Shown: positions 42,367 through 52,236, counted from the stretch's first letter. The stretch is 64,000 nt of DNA from Gemmatimonadaceae bacterium (GCA_036504815.1 DASXUN010000012.1:124001-188000); one strand, 5' to 3'. Notes: a model not told the origin generated them from the letters alone. Numbers and translations: made by a program.

Positions 42367-43902
42367 CTACTTGATCACTTCCCAGGCGATGGACGCGATC
42401 TCCCCCAGCGCCTGGCCAGCGAAGGTCGCCGGATCCGGCACGTTTGCCGCGAAGTTGTTCACGTAGATCGCGAATGCGATCCGTCGCCCGCTTCTGGACG
42501 TGAAGTAGCCGGCGAGTCCCTTCGCATGCACGATGGACCGCTTGTTCAGCGGATCGTACGAGGAGAACGTCCCGGTCTTCGCATGCACGCGGCCCGCGGC
42601 CGGCGCGGTGGTCTGGATGGCGGCCAGCGTCCCGTCCGTGCCAAGCACCGGCAGCGCATCGTGGAACGACTGCGCCCACGGCTGCGTGGCGATGTACTCG
42701 AGGTAGCGTGTCATGAACGCGGGCGAGAAGAAGGCATCGCCTCCCGCGCCGTCACCCTGCACGGCGCCGTCGGTATTCAGTCCCGCGCCCTGCAGCCACT
42801 CCCTGGCCACGTCAAAGCCGTTCTTGCCCGCATCGCGCGCGGCGGGCTGAGCGCCGAGCAGCATCGGCAGGCTGCTCGCATGCAGGTTCTGGCTGGTCTT
42901 GAGAATGACGCGCGCCGCCGCCTCGAACGGGAGCGACACGTGCTCGGCCACCACCAGCGAGTCGGCGTAGCCGCGCGACAACTGCGCGGCATCCACAGTC
43001 CGCGAGCCGAGCCGCGGAATGACGTGAATGCCCGCTTCGTTGAACACCTCCGACAGGACGATCTCGCCGAAGCGACTCGGCGCCGCCACGGCCCACCGCA
43101 CATTCACGGCTGGTCCAACCGGCATGCGCCCGGTGCCCACCAGGACGCGATGGTCCTTGTCGGTGCTGTCCTCCACCGTGCGAACCTGGGCCGGCGTGCC
43201 GCTGTCGGCCGTCGTGAGGTTCGCCTGCACCGTGAGGTAGGAGGTCTTGGGTGAGACGCTGACCTGCACGGCATCGCCGGCGCGAACCCCCGGTGTCACC
43301 ACGATGTCGATGACATTGTCGTTGAGGATCAGCGGCGAGATGACGATGCGCGTGCCCAGTTCGCGAGTGCCTTCACGGAAGAGCGAAGCGTCAACGATCA
43401 CCTGGCCGGTCGCGCCGTGGATGCCGCGTTCCACCACTTGCCGCGCCATGTCTCGGAGCGCGGCAAGCGGATCACCCGGAAGCGGCGGCCCGCCGTAGGA
43501 ATGATCCTGGTCCACGAAGGCGTACTGGCCGTTCGGATGCTCCCAGTGCGTCAGGTTCGGGTCGCCGCTGGCCACGAGCACCAGGTCGCCCTGTACGATC
43601 CCGTTGCGCACGGGCCCCGTGCGAAAGATGCGGGTGCGGAACCGGTAATCGGCGCCGAGCGTGGCGAAGGCCGTGCCGGTGGTGACGAGCTTGGTGGTCG
43701 AGCCGGGGACGAAGAGGCGGTCGCGGTTCACCGCGTAGACCGTCTTCTTGGTCTGCAGGTCGTAGAACTCCATGCCCCACGTCGCATGGGCGAACTCCGG
43801 GCGCGCCATCACCTCCTGAATGCGCTTGGGCGGCGCCGGCTGGGCGGTGAGTTCGACGGCGACAGCGAGGGCAGGGAGCAGCCGAAGCAGGCGGGGCGAC
43901 AT
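42367..43902 (-). CDS. dacB: PBP4-type D-alanyl-D-alanine carboxypeptidase (DacB)
   Basis: Periplasmic class C penicillin-binding protein that trims or cleaves peptidoglycan peptides. 511 residues from ATG 43902 (signal peptide MSPRLLRLLPALAVAVELTAQ); GTG 43926 would add eight residues. Active-site triad: SxxK at Ser68-Lys71 (PGSTTK), SxN in SQNLHAS, and KTG in HAKTGTFS. Extra domains are inserted between SxxK and SxN, typical of PBP4. The gene faces tRNA-Arg and is convergent with the PIG-L-like gene. Confidence 0.93.
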   Translation of the reverse strand: MSPRLLRLLPALAVAVELTAQPAPPKRIQEVMARPEFAHATWGMEFYDLQTKKTVYAVNRDRLFVPGSTTKLVTTGTAFATLGADYRFRTRIFRTGPVRNGIVQGDLVLVASGDPNLTHWEHPNGQYAFVDQDHSYGGPPLPGDPLAALRDMARQVVERGIHGATGQVIVDASLFREGTRELGTRIVISPLILNDNVIDIVVTPGVRAGDAVQVSVSPKTSYLTVQANLTTADSGTPAQVRTVEDSTDKDHRVLVGTGRMPVGPAVNVRWAVAAPSRFGEIVLSEVFNEAGIHVIPRLGSRTVDAAQLSRGYADSLVVAEHVSLPFEAAARVILKTSQNLHASSLPMLLGAQPAARDAGKNGFDVAREWLQGAGLNTDGAVQGDGAGGDAFFSPAFMTRYLEYIATQPWAQSFHDALPVLGTDGTLAAIQTTAPAAGRVHAKTGTFSSYDPLNKRSIVHAKGLAGYFTSRSGRRIAFAIYVNNFAANVPDPATFAGQALGEIASIAWEVIK

Positions 43903-43953
43903 GGCAGGCGGGGTCGAAGTGGGCACGCGGCGTACCGCGATAACATGGATCGC

Positions 43954-43983
43954 GTGGCATCCGCGGCGCCAGCCACGTAACTT
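43954..43983 (+). promoter_or_regulatory. Promoter of tRNA-Arg
   Basis: GTGGCA at 43954-43959 (four of six -35 matches), 18-base spacer, TAACTT at 43978-43983. The predicted start is near 43990, three bases before the mature tRNA. This supports TAnnTT as a genuine -10 form. Confidence 0.55.
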
Positions 43984-43992
43984 TCGCTGACC

Positions 43993-44066
<74 letters not shown>

Positions 44067-44168
44067 TTGGCGGTGCTGGCGCGCGGCGTTCGTGTTGACG
44101 CTCGTTCGTCCGCGCGCTAAGGTGCGATTGGTACCGGGTCTGTGTCGGCGAGGACGCCGAACGCCTTC

Positions 44169-45305
44169 ATGGTCACGCGAGCGTTTCGCTCCCTCGATCG
44201 GCCGGCCTCCTTGTCCATCACACTACGCGCGGCCATGGTGCTTGCGGTCTGGGCGGTTGCCGGCTGCGGCAGCCATGATCGGACGCCGACCGTCCCGGAA
44301 TACCGGGTCACGTCCGACACGGCCGCGTTGAACGTTCCGGTGGGACCGATCGCGCTCCCGCTGAGCACGTACGATGGATCGGGTGAGACGGTGCATCCCG
44401 ACTTCGCCGCGCCGCGGTCGCCGTGGAAGCATCGGCTCTTCTACCTCGCCCTGACGCCGTACCCCGCTGGCGCGACGTACTACGAGAATCCGTCCCTGTA
44501 CGCCAGCCTTGATGGCGTGCGATGGAGCGGAGCGCCGCGGGCGCCGATGCCGCTGGTGAAGCCGAGAAACGGTCATCTCTCCGACCCGGATCTCGTGCAT
44601 GCGTCCGTGCGCGGCGAGCTGTTCCTCTACTACCGGCAGGTGAGTGATTCGGACCGGGTCTTCCTGATGCGTTCCGCGGACGGCGCGCAGTGGTCCAGGT
44701 CCCGGCAACTCTTCGCCACCAAGCGGTATGCGTCGCTCTCGCCGGCGGTCGTGCGGCGGGCCAAGGACGACTGGTGGATGTGGAGCGTCGACGCGCGTTC
44801 GGGATGCAATGACCGGACGGCGCAGGTCACCCTCCGGCGGTCGACGGATGGCATTGCGTGGTCCGATCCCGCGCCCGCCGAGCTGGGAGCGCCATCGCTG
44901 CTCTATCCGTGGCATCTCGACGTCCAATGGATTCCCGAACGCGGCGAGTTCTGGGCGCTTTATCCAGTGAAGGCACCGGAGACCTGTGCCACCACGGCCC
45001 TCTTCCTGGCGACGAGCCGGAACGGCGTCACGTGGCGCACCCTCCCCACGCCGGTGCTGATCGCGGGCACCATTCGCGAACTCTCGCACATCGTGTACCG
45101 GTCGACCTTCTCCTACGACGCCCGCACCGACATGGTGGCCCTCTGGCTGTCGGGAGCGCGATTGGAGGGAGAGGGGCGTTTCCGCTGGCGGACCGTCGCG
45201 TTCCGGCGCCCGCGGCTGGCGTTGTTCGCCGATCTCGCGGCCGCGCAACACCGGCCCGTGCCCATCGCCCCACGGCGCGTCCGCACCGCGTTCACGCCGC
45301 CGTGA
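44169..45305 (+). CDS. Predicted lipoprotein with beta-propeller-like repeats
   Basis: 378 residues from ATG 44169, with lipobox VAGC at Cys33 following a basic, hydrophobic leader. The mature part has repeats such as SLYASLDGVRWSG, LMRSADGAQWSRS, LRRSTDGIAWSDP and LATSRNGVTWRT, an Asp-box-like pattern (SxDGxxW) found in sialidase-type and GH43-like beta-propellers. Catalytic residues cannot be assigned. It may bind or cleave surface glycans; the function is unknown. Located just after tRNA-Arg; a GTG at 44142 is a possible earlier start. Confidence 0.65.
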   Translation: MVTRAFRSLDRPASLSITLRAAMVLAVWAVAGCGSHDRTPTVPEYRVTSDTAALNVPVGPIALPLSTYDGSGETVHPDFAAPRSPWKHRLFYLALTPYPAGATYYENPSLYASLDGVRWSGAPRAPMPLVKPRNGHLSDPDLVHASVRGELFLYYRQVSDSDRVFLMRSADGAQWSRSRQLFATKRYASLSPAVVRRAKDDWWMWSVDARSGCNDRTAQVTLRRSTDGIAWSDPAPAELGAPSLLYPWHLDVQWIPERGEFWALYPVKAPETCATTALFLATSRNGVTWRTLPTPVLIAGTIRELSHIVYRSTFSYDARTDMVALWLSGARLEGEGRFRWRTVAFRRPRLALFADLAAAQHRPVPIAPRRVRTAFTPP

Positions 45306-45348
45306 TCAACCGGGCAACGATGCCGTCGCCTTCCCCGCGGAGGCGCTG

Positions 45349-45651
45349 ATGGCGCTGGCCATCGGTCCGTGCATGTTCGTCGCGCCGCTCGTCTTCGTGC
45401 TGGCGCTGCTGCTCATCCCGCTGTGGCCCGTAGCCATGGTGCTGGCTGCCGCGCTGTGGCTCGTCGTGTGGCCGGTGGATCAGCTGTTCCTCCTTGTTGG
45501 CGTGCGGGGGGCGGGCGGAGCGTCGCGTCGTGTCTCACGCTGGCTGCGCGTCGTGGTCACGCCCTGGGTGCTCCTCGAGCTGCCCAAGCGTCCGCCCACC
45601 CCGCGCGCTCCGCCGGACGTGGGTCCGGCCGACTCCGAAACGGAAGACTAG
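45349..45651 (+). CDS. Small membrane protein
   Basis: 100 residues. GGAGG about ten bases upstream sets the ATG at 45349. One long or two short hydrophobic segments at about 5-52 (FVAPLVFVLALLLIPLWPVAMVLAAALW), then an amphipathic basic region and a Pro-rich acidic tail. I do not recognise the family. The 43-base gap to the lipoprotein gene suggests cotranscription. Confidence 0.6.
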   Translation: MALAIGPCMFVAPLVFVLALLLIPLWPVAMVLAAALWLVVWPVDQLFLLVGVRGAGGASRRVSRWLRVVVTPWVLLELPKRPPTPRAPPDVGPADSETED

Positions 45652-45655
45652 CCGC

Positions 45656-45680
45656 GACGGCGGCGGATCATTCCGCCGTC
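45656..45680. terminator. Hairpin between convergent genes
   Basis: GACGGCGG (45656-45663) pairs with CCGCCGTC (45673-45680), 9-base loop. The stem overlaps the stop codon of the minus-strand permease and follows the small membrane gene by four bases, so it may serve both directions. On the plus strand TTGTGGAATT follows. Confidence 0.5.
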
Positions 45681-46807
45681 TTGTGGAATTGCTTCGTGGC
45701 AAACCACAGCACGCTGACGCCGAGTCCGGCCAGCCACACCAGCTGCGGCCAGATCACGCTCCAGCCCGCCCCGCGCAGGAAGATGCCGCGCACCGCGATC
45801 AGGTAGTGCCGAATGGGGTCCAGGTACGACAGCCACTGCACCCACGGCGGCATGTTGTCCACGGGGAAGAGCAGGCCGCCGAGCATGATCGCCGGCAGGA
45901 AGAACATGAACATCGACATGAACGCTTCCTGCTGCGTCTTGCTGATGGTCGAGATCAGCAGGCCGATGCCCAGCCCGGTCAGCACGAAGAGCAGGCTCGC
46001 CACCCCGAGCACGACGAAGCTGCCGGCGAACGGAATGCGGAACCAGAGCAGCGAGACCGCGGTCACGAGCACGACGTCGAACATCGCCACCAGCGCCGAA
46101 GGCACGGTCTTGCCGAGCATCAGTTCGATCGGGCGGAGCGGGCTCACCATCAGCTGCTCGAGCGTGCCGAGTTCGCGCTCCCGCACCACGGCGAGGCTGG
46201 TCAGCATCAGCGCCATCAGCATCACGACGTTGCCCATCACCGCCGGCACGTTGTACGAACGGCTCTCGAGATTCGGGTTGTACCACACCCGCGCCTCGAA
46301 GCGAACCCCGCCGGTGGGGGCGGGCACGCCGGCCCGCGCGGCGATCTCCACGCCGCGCTGCAGGCCGTAGCTCCCGATGATCTGCGTCGCATAGCCGAGC
46401 GCGACATTGGCGGTGTTCGCGTTGGAGCCGTCGACGAGCAGTTGCACCGTGGTCGGGCGCCCCTGCGCGACGTCGGCGGCAAAGCCCCGCGGGATGTGCA
46501 CGCCAATCAGCACATCGCCCGCGTCGAGGGCGCGCGTGAGCTCGGCCGGCCGTTCGCCGCGGTGTGTGATGTCGAAGTACCCGCCCGCCGTCAGCGCCGT
46601 CGCCAGGGCGCGCGACTCCGACGTGGCGTCGGCGTCCACCAGGTAGGTCTGCGCGTGACGCACGTCCGTGGTGACCGCGTACCCGAAGACCAGCAGTTGC
46701 AGAATGGGCGCGATGATCAGCATGCGCCGCGAACGCGGGTCGCGGAGCAGCTGCACCAGCTCCTTGCGCAGGAGCTGCTGGACGCGAACGCGCGACGGCA
46801 GCGTCAT
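45668..46807 (-). CDS. ABC-2 type exporter permease (YbhR-like)
   Basis: 379 residues. One N-terminal span (about 28-48: MLIIAPILQLLVFGYAVTTDV), a large periplasmic domain, then five spans from about 195 to the C-terminus. VVRERELGTLEQLMVSPLRP is the cytoplasmic coupling helix typical of ABC-2 drug or lipid exporters. Last gene of the minus-strand efflux operon, overlapping the other permease gene by 4 bases. The two permeases are paralogous in layout and probably form a heterodimer, as YbhS and YbhR do. Confidence 0.88.
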   Translation of the reverse strand: MTLPSRVRVQQLLRKELVQLLRDPRSRRMLIIAPILQLLVFGYAVTTDVRHAQTYLVDADATSESRALATALTAGGYFDITHRGERPAELTRALDAGDVLIGVHIPRGFAADVAQGRPTTVQLLVDGSNANTANVALGYATQIIGSYGLQRGVEIAARAGVPAPTGGVRFEARVWYNPNLESRSYNVPAVMGNVVMLMALMLTSLAVVRERELGTLEQLMVSPLRPIELMLGKTVPSALVAMFDVVLVTAVSLLWFRIPFAGSFVVLGVASLLFVLTGLGIGLLISTISKTQQEAFMSMFMFFLPAIMLGGLLFPVDNMPPWVQWLSYLDPIRHYLIAVRGIFLRGAGWSVIWPQLVWLAGLGVSVLWFATKQFHKTAE

Positions 46808-47928
46808 TCGATCTCCTTGCGGAACACGCGCACCGCCAGCCCCAGGCCAACGATGGAGTACGCCACCATCGCCAGGCCCTGGCTCCAGAGCACCGAAACG
46901 CCGACGTCCTTCAGGAAGATGCCGCGCATCACCGTCACGAAATAGCGGGCCGGGATCAGCGCCGAAATCGCGTGCAGCACCGGGGGCATCATGTTGAGGT
47001 CGAACAGCAGCCCCGACAGCAGCAGCGCCGGCAGGAACGTGGCGACCATCGCCACCTGCGTCGCCAGCAGCTGCGACCGCAGCACGGCGCTGATGAAGAG
47101 GCCCAGTCCCAGCGAACCGATGAGGAACATCGTCGCCATGATCGCCAGCAGCGCCGGGTTGCCGCGGAACGGCACGTCAAACACGAGCATGCCGATGAGG
47201 ATCGCGGCGAGCACGTCCACCAACCCGATGACGAGGTACGGCAGCAGCTTGCCGACGATGACCTCGACGCGGTGCACGGGCGTCGCGGCGAGCTGCTCCA
47301 TGGTGCCGCGCTCCCACTCGCGCGCCACGGTCAGCGCCGTCAGCATTGCGGCGATCATCATCATGATCACGGCAATCAGTCCCGGGACGATCATCGGCGG
47401 GCTTTCCAGCGTCTCGTTGTACCAGACGCGCGCCTCGGCGGTGATGGGGGTCGGCAGGCGGGTGGCCTTGAGCACGACCGCCGCCGAGTACGCCGAGACG
47501 ATCGCCGTCGCGTAATTGAGCGCGATGCCGGCCGTGTTGGCGTCGGCGCCGTCCATGATCGCCTGCACGGGCGCCACCTGCCCGGTGGACAGGCGGCGCG
47601 CGAACCCCGGCGGGATCACCAGCGCCAGGCGAACGGCGCCGCGATCCAGCATCGGCGCCACCTCCGCCGCCGCGCCAAGGTTCGCCGTCACGCGGAAACG
47701 CCCCGCGGCGACGAAGCTGGCCACCAGTTCCCGGCTCTGCCGGGAGTGATCCTGGTCGAGCACCGCCATCTTGATGTCGCGAATGTCGAAGCTGATGATG
47801 TATCCGAAGAAGACGATCAGCGCCGCCGGCATCAGGAAGGCCATGATCAGGCTGCGCACGTCGCGGCGCAGCTGCAGCACTTCCTTGCGCGCGACCGCGA
47901 GAAGACGTCCGAGGCGGATGGAGGTCAT
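46804..47928 (-). CDS. ABC-2 type exporter permease (YbhS-like)
   Basis: 374 residues from ATG 47928. Same layout as the next permease: a first span (SLIMAFLMPAALIVFFGYIISF), a periplasmic domain, and C-terminal spans after the coupling helix VAREWERGTMEQLAATPVHR. A longer reading of the frame upstream runs inside the ATPase gene and is not real. It starts two bases after the ATPase stop. Confidence 0.88.
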   Translation of the reverse strand: MTSIRLGRLLAVARKEVLQLRRDVRSLIMAFLMPAALIVFFGYIISFDIRDIKMAVLDQDHSRQSRELVASFVAAGRFRVTANLGAAAEVAPMLDRGAVRLALVIPPGFARRLSTGQVAPVQAIMDGADANTAGIALNYATAIVSAYSAAVVLKATRLPTPITAEARVWYNETLESPPMIVPGLIAVIMMMIAAMLTALTVAREWERGTMEQLAATPVHRVEVIVGKLLPYLVIGLVDVLAAILIGMLVFDVPFRGNPALLAIMATMFLIGSLGLGLFISAVLRSQLLATQVAMVATFLPALLLSGLLFDLNMMPPVLHAISALIPARYFVTVMRGIFLKDVGVSVLWSQGLAMVAYSIVGLGLAVRVFRKEIE

Positions 47929-47930
47929 GC

Positions 47931-48932
47931 TCACCCCAGCACCGCGCCGCCCTCGCGGCGCACCAGCGAGACGAACACGTCCTCGAGCGACGGGCGCACC
48001 GGCCGCATGGCACCGGTGGTGACGCCGCGCGCGGCGAGGAATGCCGGCACGAAGGCGCGCGCCGCCGCCACGTCCTGTACCACGAGGTGCAGGGCGCGAC
48101 CGAACATCGCCGCCTCGATGATCCCGGGCTGGTGCTGCAGGGCCTGCGCCGCGGCGGAGGCGTCGCTCGTCTCGACCTCGAGGATCGGGTCGGCCATCTG
48201 GCCGCGCAGGTCGGCCGGCTTGTCCAGCGCAATGATGCGACCGCGGTTCATCAGCGCCAGCCGGTCGCAGTACTCGGCCTCTTCCATATAGTGCGTGCTG
48301 ACGAAGACCGTCGTCCCCTTCGCCGTCAGCTGGTAGATCAACTCCCAGAAGGCGCGCCGCGACACCGGGTCCACCCCCGAGGTGGGCTCGTCGAGGAAAA
48401 GGATCGGCGGCTCGTGCAGCACGGCGCACCCGAGGGCGAGCCGCTGCTTCCACCCCAGCGGCAGGCTCGATGTGAGCTGGTCGCGGTGCTCGGTGAGCCC
48501 CGCCATCTCCAGCACCCAGTCGCGTCGCTGGGCGTAGCGCGCGCCGGTGACCTCATACAGGCCCGCGAAGAAGGCGATGTTCTCCTCCGCCGTCAGGTCG
48601 CCGTAGAGCGAAAAGAGCTGCGACATGTAGCCGATGTTGCGCTTGATATCCTCGGAGGCCGTGCGCACGTCGAAGCCGGCAACCAGGCCATCGCCCGACG
48701 TCGGCGCGAGCAGGCCGGTGAGCATCTTGATGGTCGTGGTCTTGCCGGCGCCGTTGGGGCCAAGAAAACCGAACACCTCGCCCTCGGCGACGTCGAAGGT
48801 CACGCGATCCACCGCCACGAAGTCGCCGAACGCGCGCGACAGCGCGCGCACCGACACCGCCAGCGGCGGAGTGCCCCCGGGCGCCCGCGTCGCGAGCGAC
48901 CCGCCAGCGGTGGAACGCGGTGCGCCCGTCAT
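47931..48932 (-). CDS. ABC exporter ATPase, second of the pair
   Basis: 333 residues. Walker A GPNGAGKT near 58-65 (FGFLGPNGAGKTTTIK), Q-loop YMSQLFSLYGDL, signature LPLGWKQRLALG (degenerate: the usual SGG is PLG), Walker B ILFLDEPTSGVDP, and H-loop VSTHYMEEAEYCDR. The altered signature is typical of YbhF-type second domains. A DrrA-like C-terminal domain follows. Overlaps the other ATPase by 4 bases. Confidence 0.9.
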   Translation of the reverse strand: MTGAPRSTAGGSLATRAPGGTPPLAVSVRALSRAFGDFVAVDRVTFDVAEGEVFGFLGPNGAGKTTTIKMLTGLLAPTSGDGLVAGFDVRTASEDIKRNIGYMSQLFSLYGDLTAEENIAFFAGLYEVTGARYAQRRDWVLEMAGLTEHRDQLTSSLPLGWKQRLALGCAVLHEPPILFLDEPTSGVDPVSRRAFWELIYQLTAKGTTVFVSTHYMEEAEYCDRLALMNRGRIIALDKPADLRGQMADPILEVETSDASAAAQALQHQPGIIEAAMFGRALHLVVQDVAAARAFVPAFLAARGVTTGAMRPVRPSLEDVFVSLVRREGGAVLG

Positions 48933-49900
48933 GCGCCGGCTCCGGCCGGTGCGGTGTCCGTCGTCACGCGCTCGATGAAGACGTCCTCGAGCGACGCCTC
49001 GATCTCGTGCAGCTCGGCGATCTCCACGCCCGCGTCGGAGAGCAGCGCCTCGATGGTCGCGCGGGAGCGCCCGTCCTCCCCGACGATCACGTGAATCGTG
49101 TCACCGAACAGGGTGGCCCGCCGCACCACCGGGGCCGCGCGCAGCACGTCCAGCGCGCGTCGCGCCTGGCTGGTTCGCATCGCGATCACCTGGCCCGCCA
49201 TTGACGCCTGAAGCGCGGACGGGGTGTCGAGCGCGACGATCCGGCCATGGTCGAGCAGCGCCACATGGTCGCATCGCTCGGCCTCGTCCATGTACGCGGT
49301 TGACACCAGCACGGTCACGCCCTGCGACACCATCTCCTCGAGAATTAGCCACAGGTCGCGACGGGAGATCGGGTCCACGCCGAACGTCGGTTCGTCCAGC
49401 AGCAGGATGCGCGGCTGGTGAATGAGCGCGCAGCATAGCCCCAGCTTCTGCTTCATGCCGCCCGAAAGCTGGCCGGCGAGGCGATGCTCGAACGGCTCGA
49501 GGTTGGAGAATTCGTACAGTCGCGCCAGGCGCGCGGCGCGCTCGCGCGGCGGCACCTCGTACAGGTCGGCGTAGAAGTCGATGTTCTCGCGCACCGTGAG
49601 GTCCGTGTACAGGCCGAATCGCTGCGACATGTACGCGATATGGCGCTTGACGTCCTCGGGATTGCGGACCACGCTCACGCCGTCCACCAGCGCGTCGCCG
49701 CTGGTGGGGCGCAACACTCCCGCCAACATGCGCAGTGTGGTGGTCTTGCCGGCGCCGTCCGGGCCCACCAGCCCGAACAGCTCGCCGGGCGCGACTTCGA
49801 ACGTCACGCCGTCGACGGCGGTCACGGCACCGAAGCGGCGCGTGAGATCGCGCGTCGCGATGGCGGCGGGCGCGTTGGCGGCGCGGGCGTGGCGGGTCAT
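48929..49900 (-). CDS. ABC exporter ATPase, first of the pair
   Basis: 323 residues. Walker A GPDGAGKT (GLVGPDGAGKTTTLR), Q-loop YMSQRFGLYTDL, intact signature LSGGMKQKLGL, Walker B ILLLDEPTFGVDP, and H-region VSTAYMDEAERCDH (Ala where His is usual: THY becomes TAY). Each ATPase thus carries a different imperfect motif, as expected for an asymmetric heterodimer. In E. coli both halves are one protein, YbhF. It follows the HlyD-like gene after 27 bases. Confidence 0.9.
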   Translation of the reverse strand: MTRHARAANAPAAIATRDLTRRFGAVTAVDGVTFEVAPGELFGLVGPDGAGKTTTLRMLAGVLRPTSGDALVDGVSVVRNPEDVKRHIAYMSQRFGLYTDLTVRENIDFYADLYEVPPRERAARLARLYEFSNLEPFEHRLAGQLSGGMKQKLGLCCALIHQPRILLLDEPTFGVDPISRRDLWLILEEMVSQGVTVLVSTAYMDEAERCDHVALLDHGRIVALDTPSALQASMAGQVIAMRTSQARRALDVLRAAPVVRRATLFGDTIHVIVGEDGRSRATIEALLSDAGVEIAELHEIEASLEDVFIERVTTDTAPAGAGA

Positions 49901-49927
49901 GGTCGTCCGGGAGCGAAGGGCAGGGAA

Positions 49928-50908
49928 CTAGCGCGCGAGCGTCAACGTGACGTCGGCGGGCATGCCGGGCTTCAGCGCCATCGCGCTGTCACCGGCAATG
50001 CGCACCTTCACCGCGTAGACCAGCTTCACGCGCTCTTCCGTGGTCTGGACGTTGCGCGGGGTGAACTCGGCCACGCTGGCGATGAACGTCACCGTGCCAG
50101 GATACGTGCGATCGCGGTAGGTGTCGGTGGTGATCGTCGCCGCTTGCCCCACGGTTACGGCGCCGAGGCGCGCCTCGGAGACGTAGATCCGCACCCAGCG
50201 GTCGCCGAAGTTCGAGATCGTCACCACCGGCGCGCCCGGCGCGACGATCTCGCCCGGCTGTCGCTGGCGCACCGTCACGATGCCGTCGAACGGCGCCACG
50301 ACCACGGCGTTGTCCACCATCGCGTTCACCTGCTTCAACTGCGACTGCGCCGCCGCCACCGTCGCGCGCTGCGCGGCAATGCGCTCGGCGCGCGGTCCTG
50401 CCTGCACCAGCTGCAACTGCTGCGCGGCCTGGGCGCGCTGGCTGCGCGCGACGTCCGCCGCGAGCCGCGCCTTGTCGAAGGCCTCCTGCGACGCGGCGCC
50501 GCCGCTGAAGAGCTGCTGGGCGCGGGCCAGGTCGCGCTGGGCGTCAGCCAAACGCACGGCGGCCGTGCTGTCGGCCTCGCGCGCCTGGGCCAGTTCCTCG
50601 CGCCGCGCGCCCCGTTCGAGTTCGCTGAGCGTCGCCGCGGCCGCGTTCATTTGGGCGCGCGCCTGCGCCTGCCGCGCCTCGAGTTCCGTGCGGTCGAGGA
50701 TCGCGATCGTGTCACCGCGATGCACGCGATCTCCCTCGTTCACGCGTATCGCCGCGATGCGCCCGGCGGTCTGGAATCCGAGGGCCGCTTCCGTCGCCTC
50801 CACGGTGCCAGAGGCGGCGAGCGAGTCGCTGGCGCCGCGCGAACGAAACAACAGGAAGGCGCCGACGGCGACCACGAGTACGACGACGGCTATTGGGGCA
50901 CGCTTCAT
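49928..50908 (-). CDS. HlyD/YbhG-type periplasmic adaptor
   Basis: 326 residues. Single N-terminal membrane anchor (IAVVVLVVAVGAFLLF), a biotinyl-lipoyl-like half (GTVEATEAALGFQTAGRI), a long coiled-coil hairpin (about 80-190), the second lipoyl half (NAVVVAPFDGIVTVRQRQPGEIV), and a beta-barrel domain. Links the inner-membrane ABC exporter to the outer-membrane channel encoded directly upstream, with a 4-base overlap. Confidence 0.9.
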   Translation of the reverse strand: MKRAPIAVVVLVVAVGAFLLFRSRGASDSLAASGTVEATEAALGFQTAGRIAAIRVNEGDRVHRGDTIAILDRTELEARQAQARAQMNAAAATLSELERGARREELAQAREADSTAAVRLADAQRDLARAQQLFSGGAASQEAFDKARLAADVARSQRAQAAQQLQLVQAGPRAERIAAQRATVAAAQSQLKQVNAMVDNAVVVAPFDGIVTVRQRQPGEIVAPGAPVVTISNFGDRWVRIYVSEARLGAVTVGQAATITTDTYRDRTYPGTVTFIASVAEFTPRNVQTTEERVKLVYAVKVRIAGDSAMALKPGMPADVTLTLAR

Positions 50909-52236
50909 GGCTCTGACTCCAGCGAAGAGGCAATCCAGGAACGGTTCAGTTCGCCGAGCACGCGGGCGAGTTCGACGCGCGCGGCGATCACGGCATGGCG
51001 CGCCTGCACGAGGCCGCTGCGCGCGCGATAAAGGGCCGATTCGGCCAGCAGATAATCAGTCTGCGTGCCATCGCCCACGTCGCGCGCCAGGGCGGTGATA
51101 CGGGCCACTTCGGTGGCCTGCTGCACGGCCGCGTCGAGCGCGGCGGCGCGGGCGCGGGCGGCGTCGAACGCGGCGCGCGCGTCGTCCACCTGCTGCTCCG
51201 CCGATAGGCGGGTGATGCGCAGTTGCTCCTGCGCGGCGCGGGAAGAGGCCTCGGCACGGTCAATGGCGCTCGTCCGGGCGCCGCCCGTGTAGAGCGGCCA
51301 GGAGAAGCCGACGCCGACCTGCCACTCCGAGATCCAGCGACCCGTGATGTTGCTGCGGTCCACGATCGCCGTTGACGCTTGGAACTGCGGCAGCCGCCCC
51401 GCCCTGGCCGCGCCCACCGACGCTGCCGCCGCGTCGGCCCGCCGGGCCGCCGACTGCACGTCGGTGTTCGCGGTGCCGGCGCGCGCGACGAGCGCCGCGC
51501 GGTCATCGGCGGCGGCGTCCGTGGCGCGGGCAAGCCTTACGATGTCCAACGAGGCGCCATGGACCGCGGAAAATGAGGCGCCCATCAGCCGGGCGAGATC
51601 ATGCTCGGCGACATCCACGCTCGCAGTGCTGTTCACACGGTCCGCCTCGGCGCTCGCCAGCTCGACCGCGGCGCGCAGCGTGTCGAGGCGGGCCGCCTTG
51701 CCGGCGGCGAGCCGCTGGCGCGCGCGTGTGGCCTCGCCGCGCAGGGCGGTCACGCGCTGGTCGTCGGCGGCCAGCACCCCGCGCGCCGTCAGCACGCGAA
51801 GGTACGACGCCACGGTGCGCGCGATCAGTTGCTGTTCGGTGGCGCCGAGCACGGCGTCCGCCGCCCCGCGCTGCGCCTCGGCCGCTCGCACCTTCGAGGA
51901 GCGGGCGCCGAAGTCGAAGAGCGTGTATGCGGCGCCGAGTGACGCCTGCGAGGTCTGCGTGTCGAAGAACGGCGGGTTGCGCAGGTCGAGGCCGTGCAGC
52001 GGCCAGACGATCATCGGTTTCTCGAACCTGTTGACCGATCCATCGAACGAGACCGCAGGGAAGCGGGCGGCGCGCGCCTGGCCCACGTCGGCGGTGGCGA
52101 CATCCACACCGGCGCGGGCCGCGCCGACCGCCGGATGCGAGGCGAGCGCCCGATCGATGGCCGTCGTCACGGACAATCGCGTGGTGTCCTGTGGCGGCGC
52201 GGCGAGCGCGGCGGCGAGGAGCAGGATCTGAATCAT
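50905..52236 (-). CDS. TolC-family outer-membrane efflux protein
   Basis: 443 residues with a signal peptide (MIQILLLAAALAAPPQ). Two OEP repeats, each of long alpha-helical coiled coil, with conserved LxxAxxxHPAVGAARA near the start and LPQFQAS and VGFSWPLYTGG in the second half. Forms the outer-membrane exit duct for the adjacent ABC exporter. Overlaps the TetR gene by 4 bases, so the regulator and pump share one message. Confidence 0.9.
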   Translation of the reverse strand: MIQILLLAAALAAPPQDTTRLSVTTAIDRALASHPAVGAARAGVDVATADVGQARAARFPAVSFDGSVNRFEKPMIVWPLHGLDLRNPPFFDTQTSQASLGAAYTLFDFGARSSKVRAAEAQRGAADAVLGATEQQLIARTVASYLRVLTARGVLAADDQRVTALRGEATRARQRLAAGKAARLDTLRAAVELASAEADRVNSTASVDVAEHDLARLMGASFSAVHGASLDIVRLARATDAAADDRAALVARAGTANTDVQSAARRADAAAASVGAARAGRLPQFQASTAIVDRSNITGRWISEWQVGVGFSWPLYTGGARTSAIDRAEASSRAAQEQLRITRLSAEQQVDDARAAFDAARARAAALDAAVQQATEVARITALARDVGDGTQTDYLLAESALYRARSGLVQARHAVIAARVELARVLGELNRSWIASSLESEP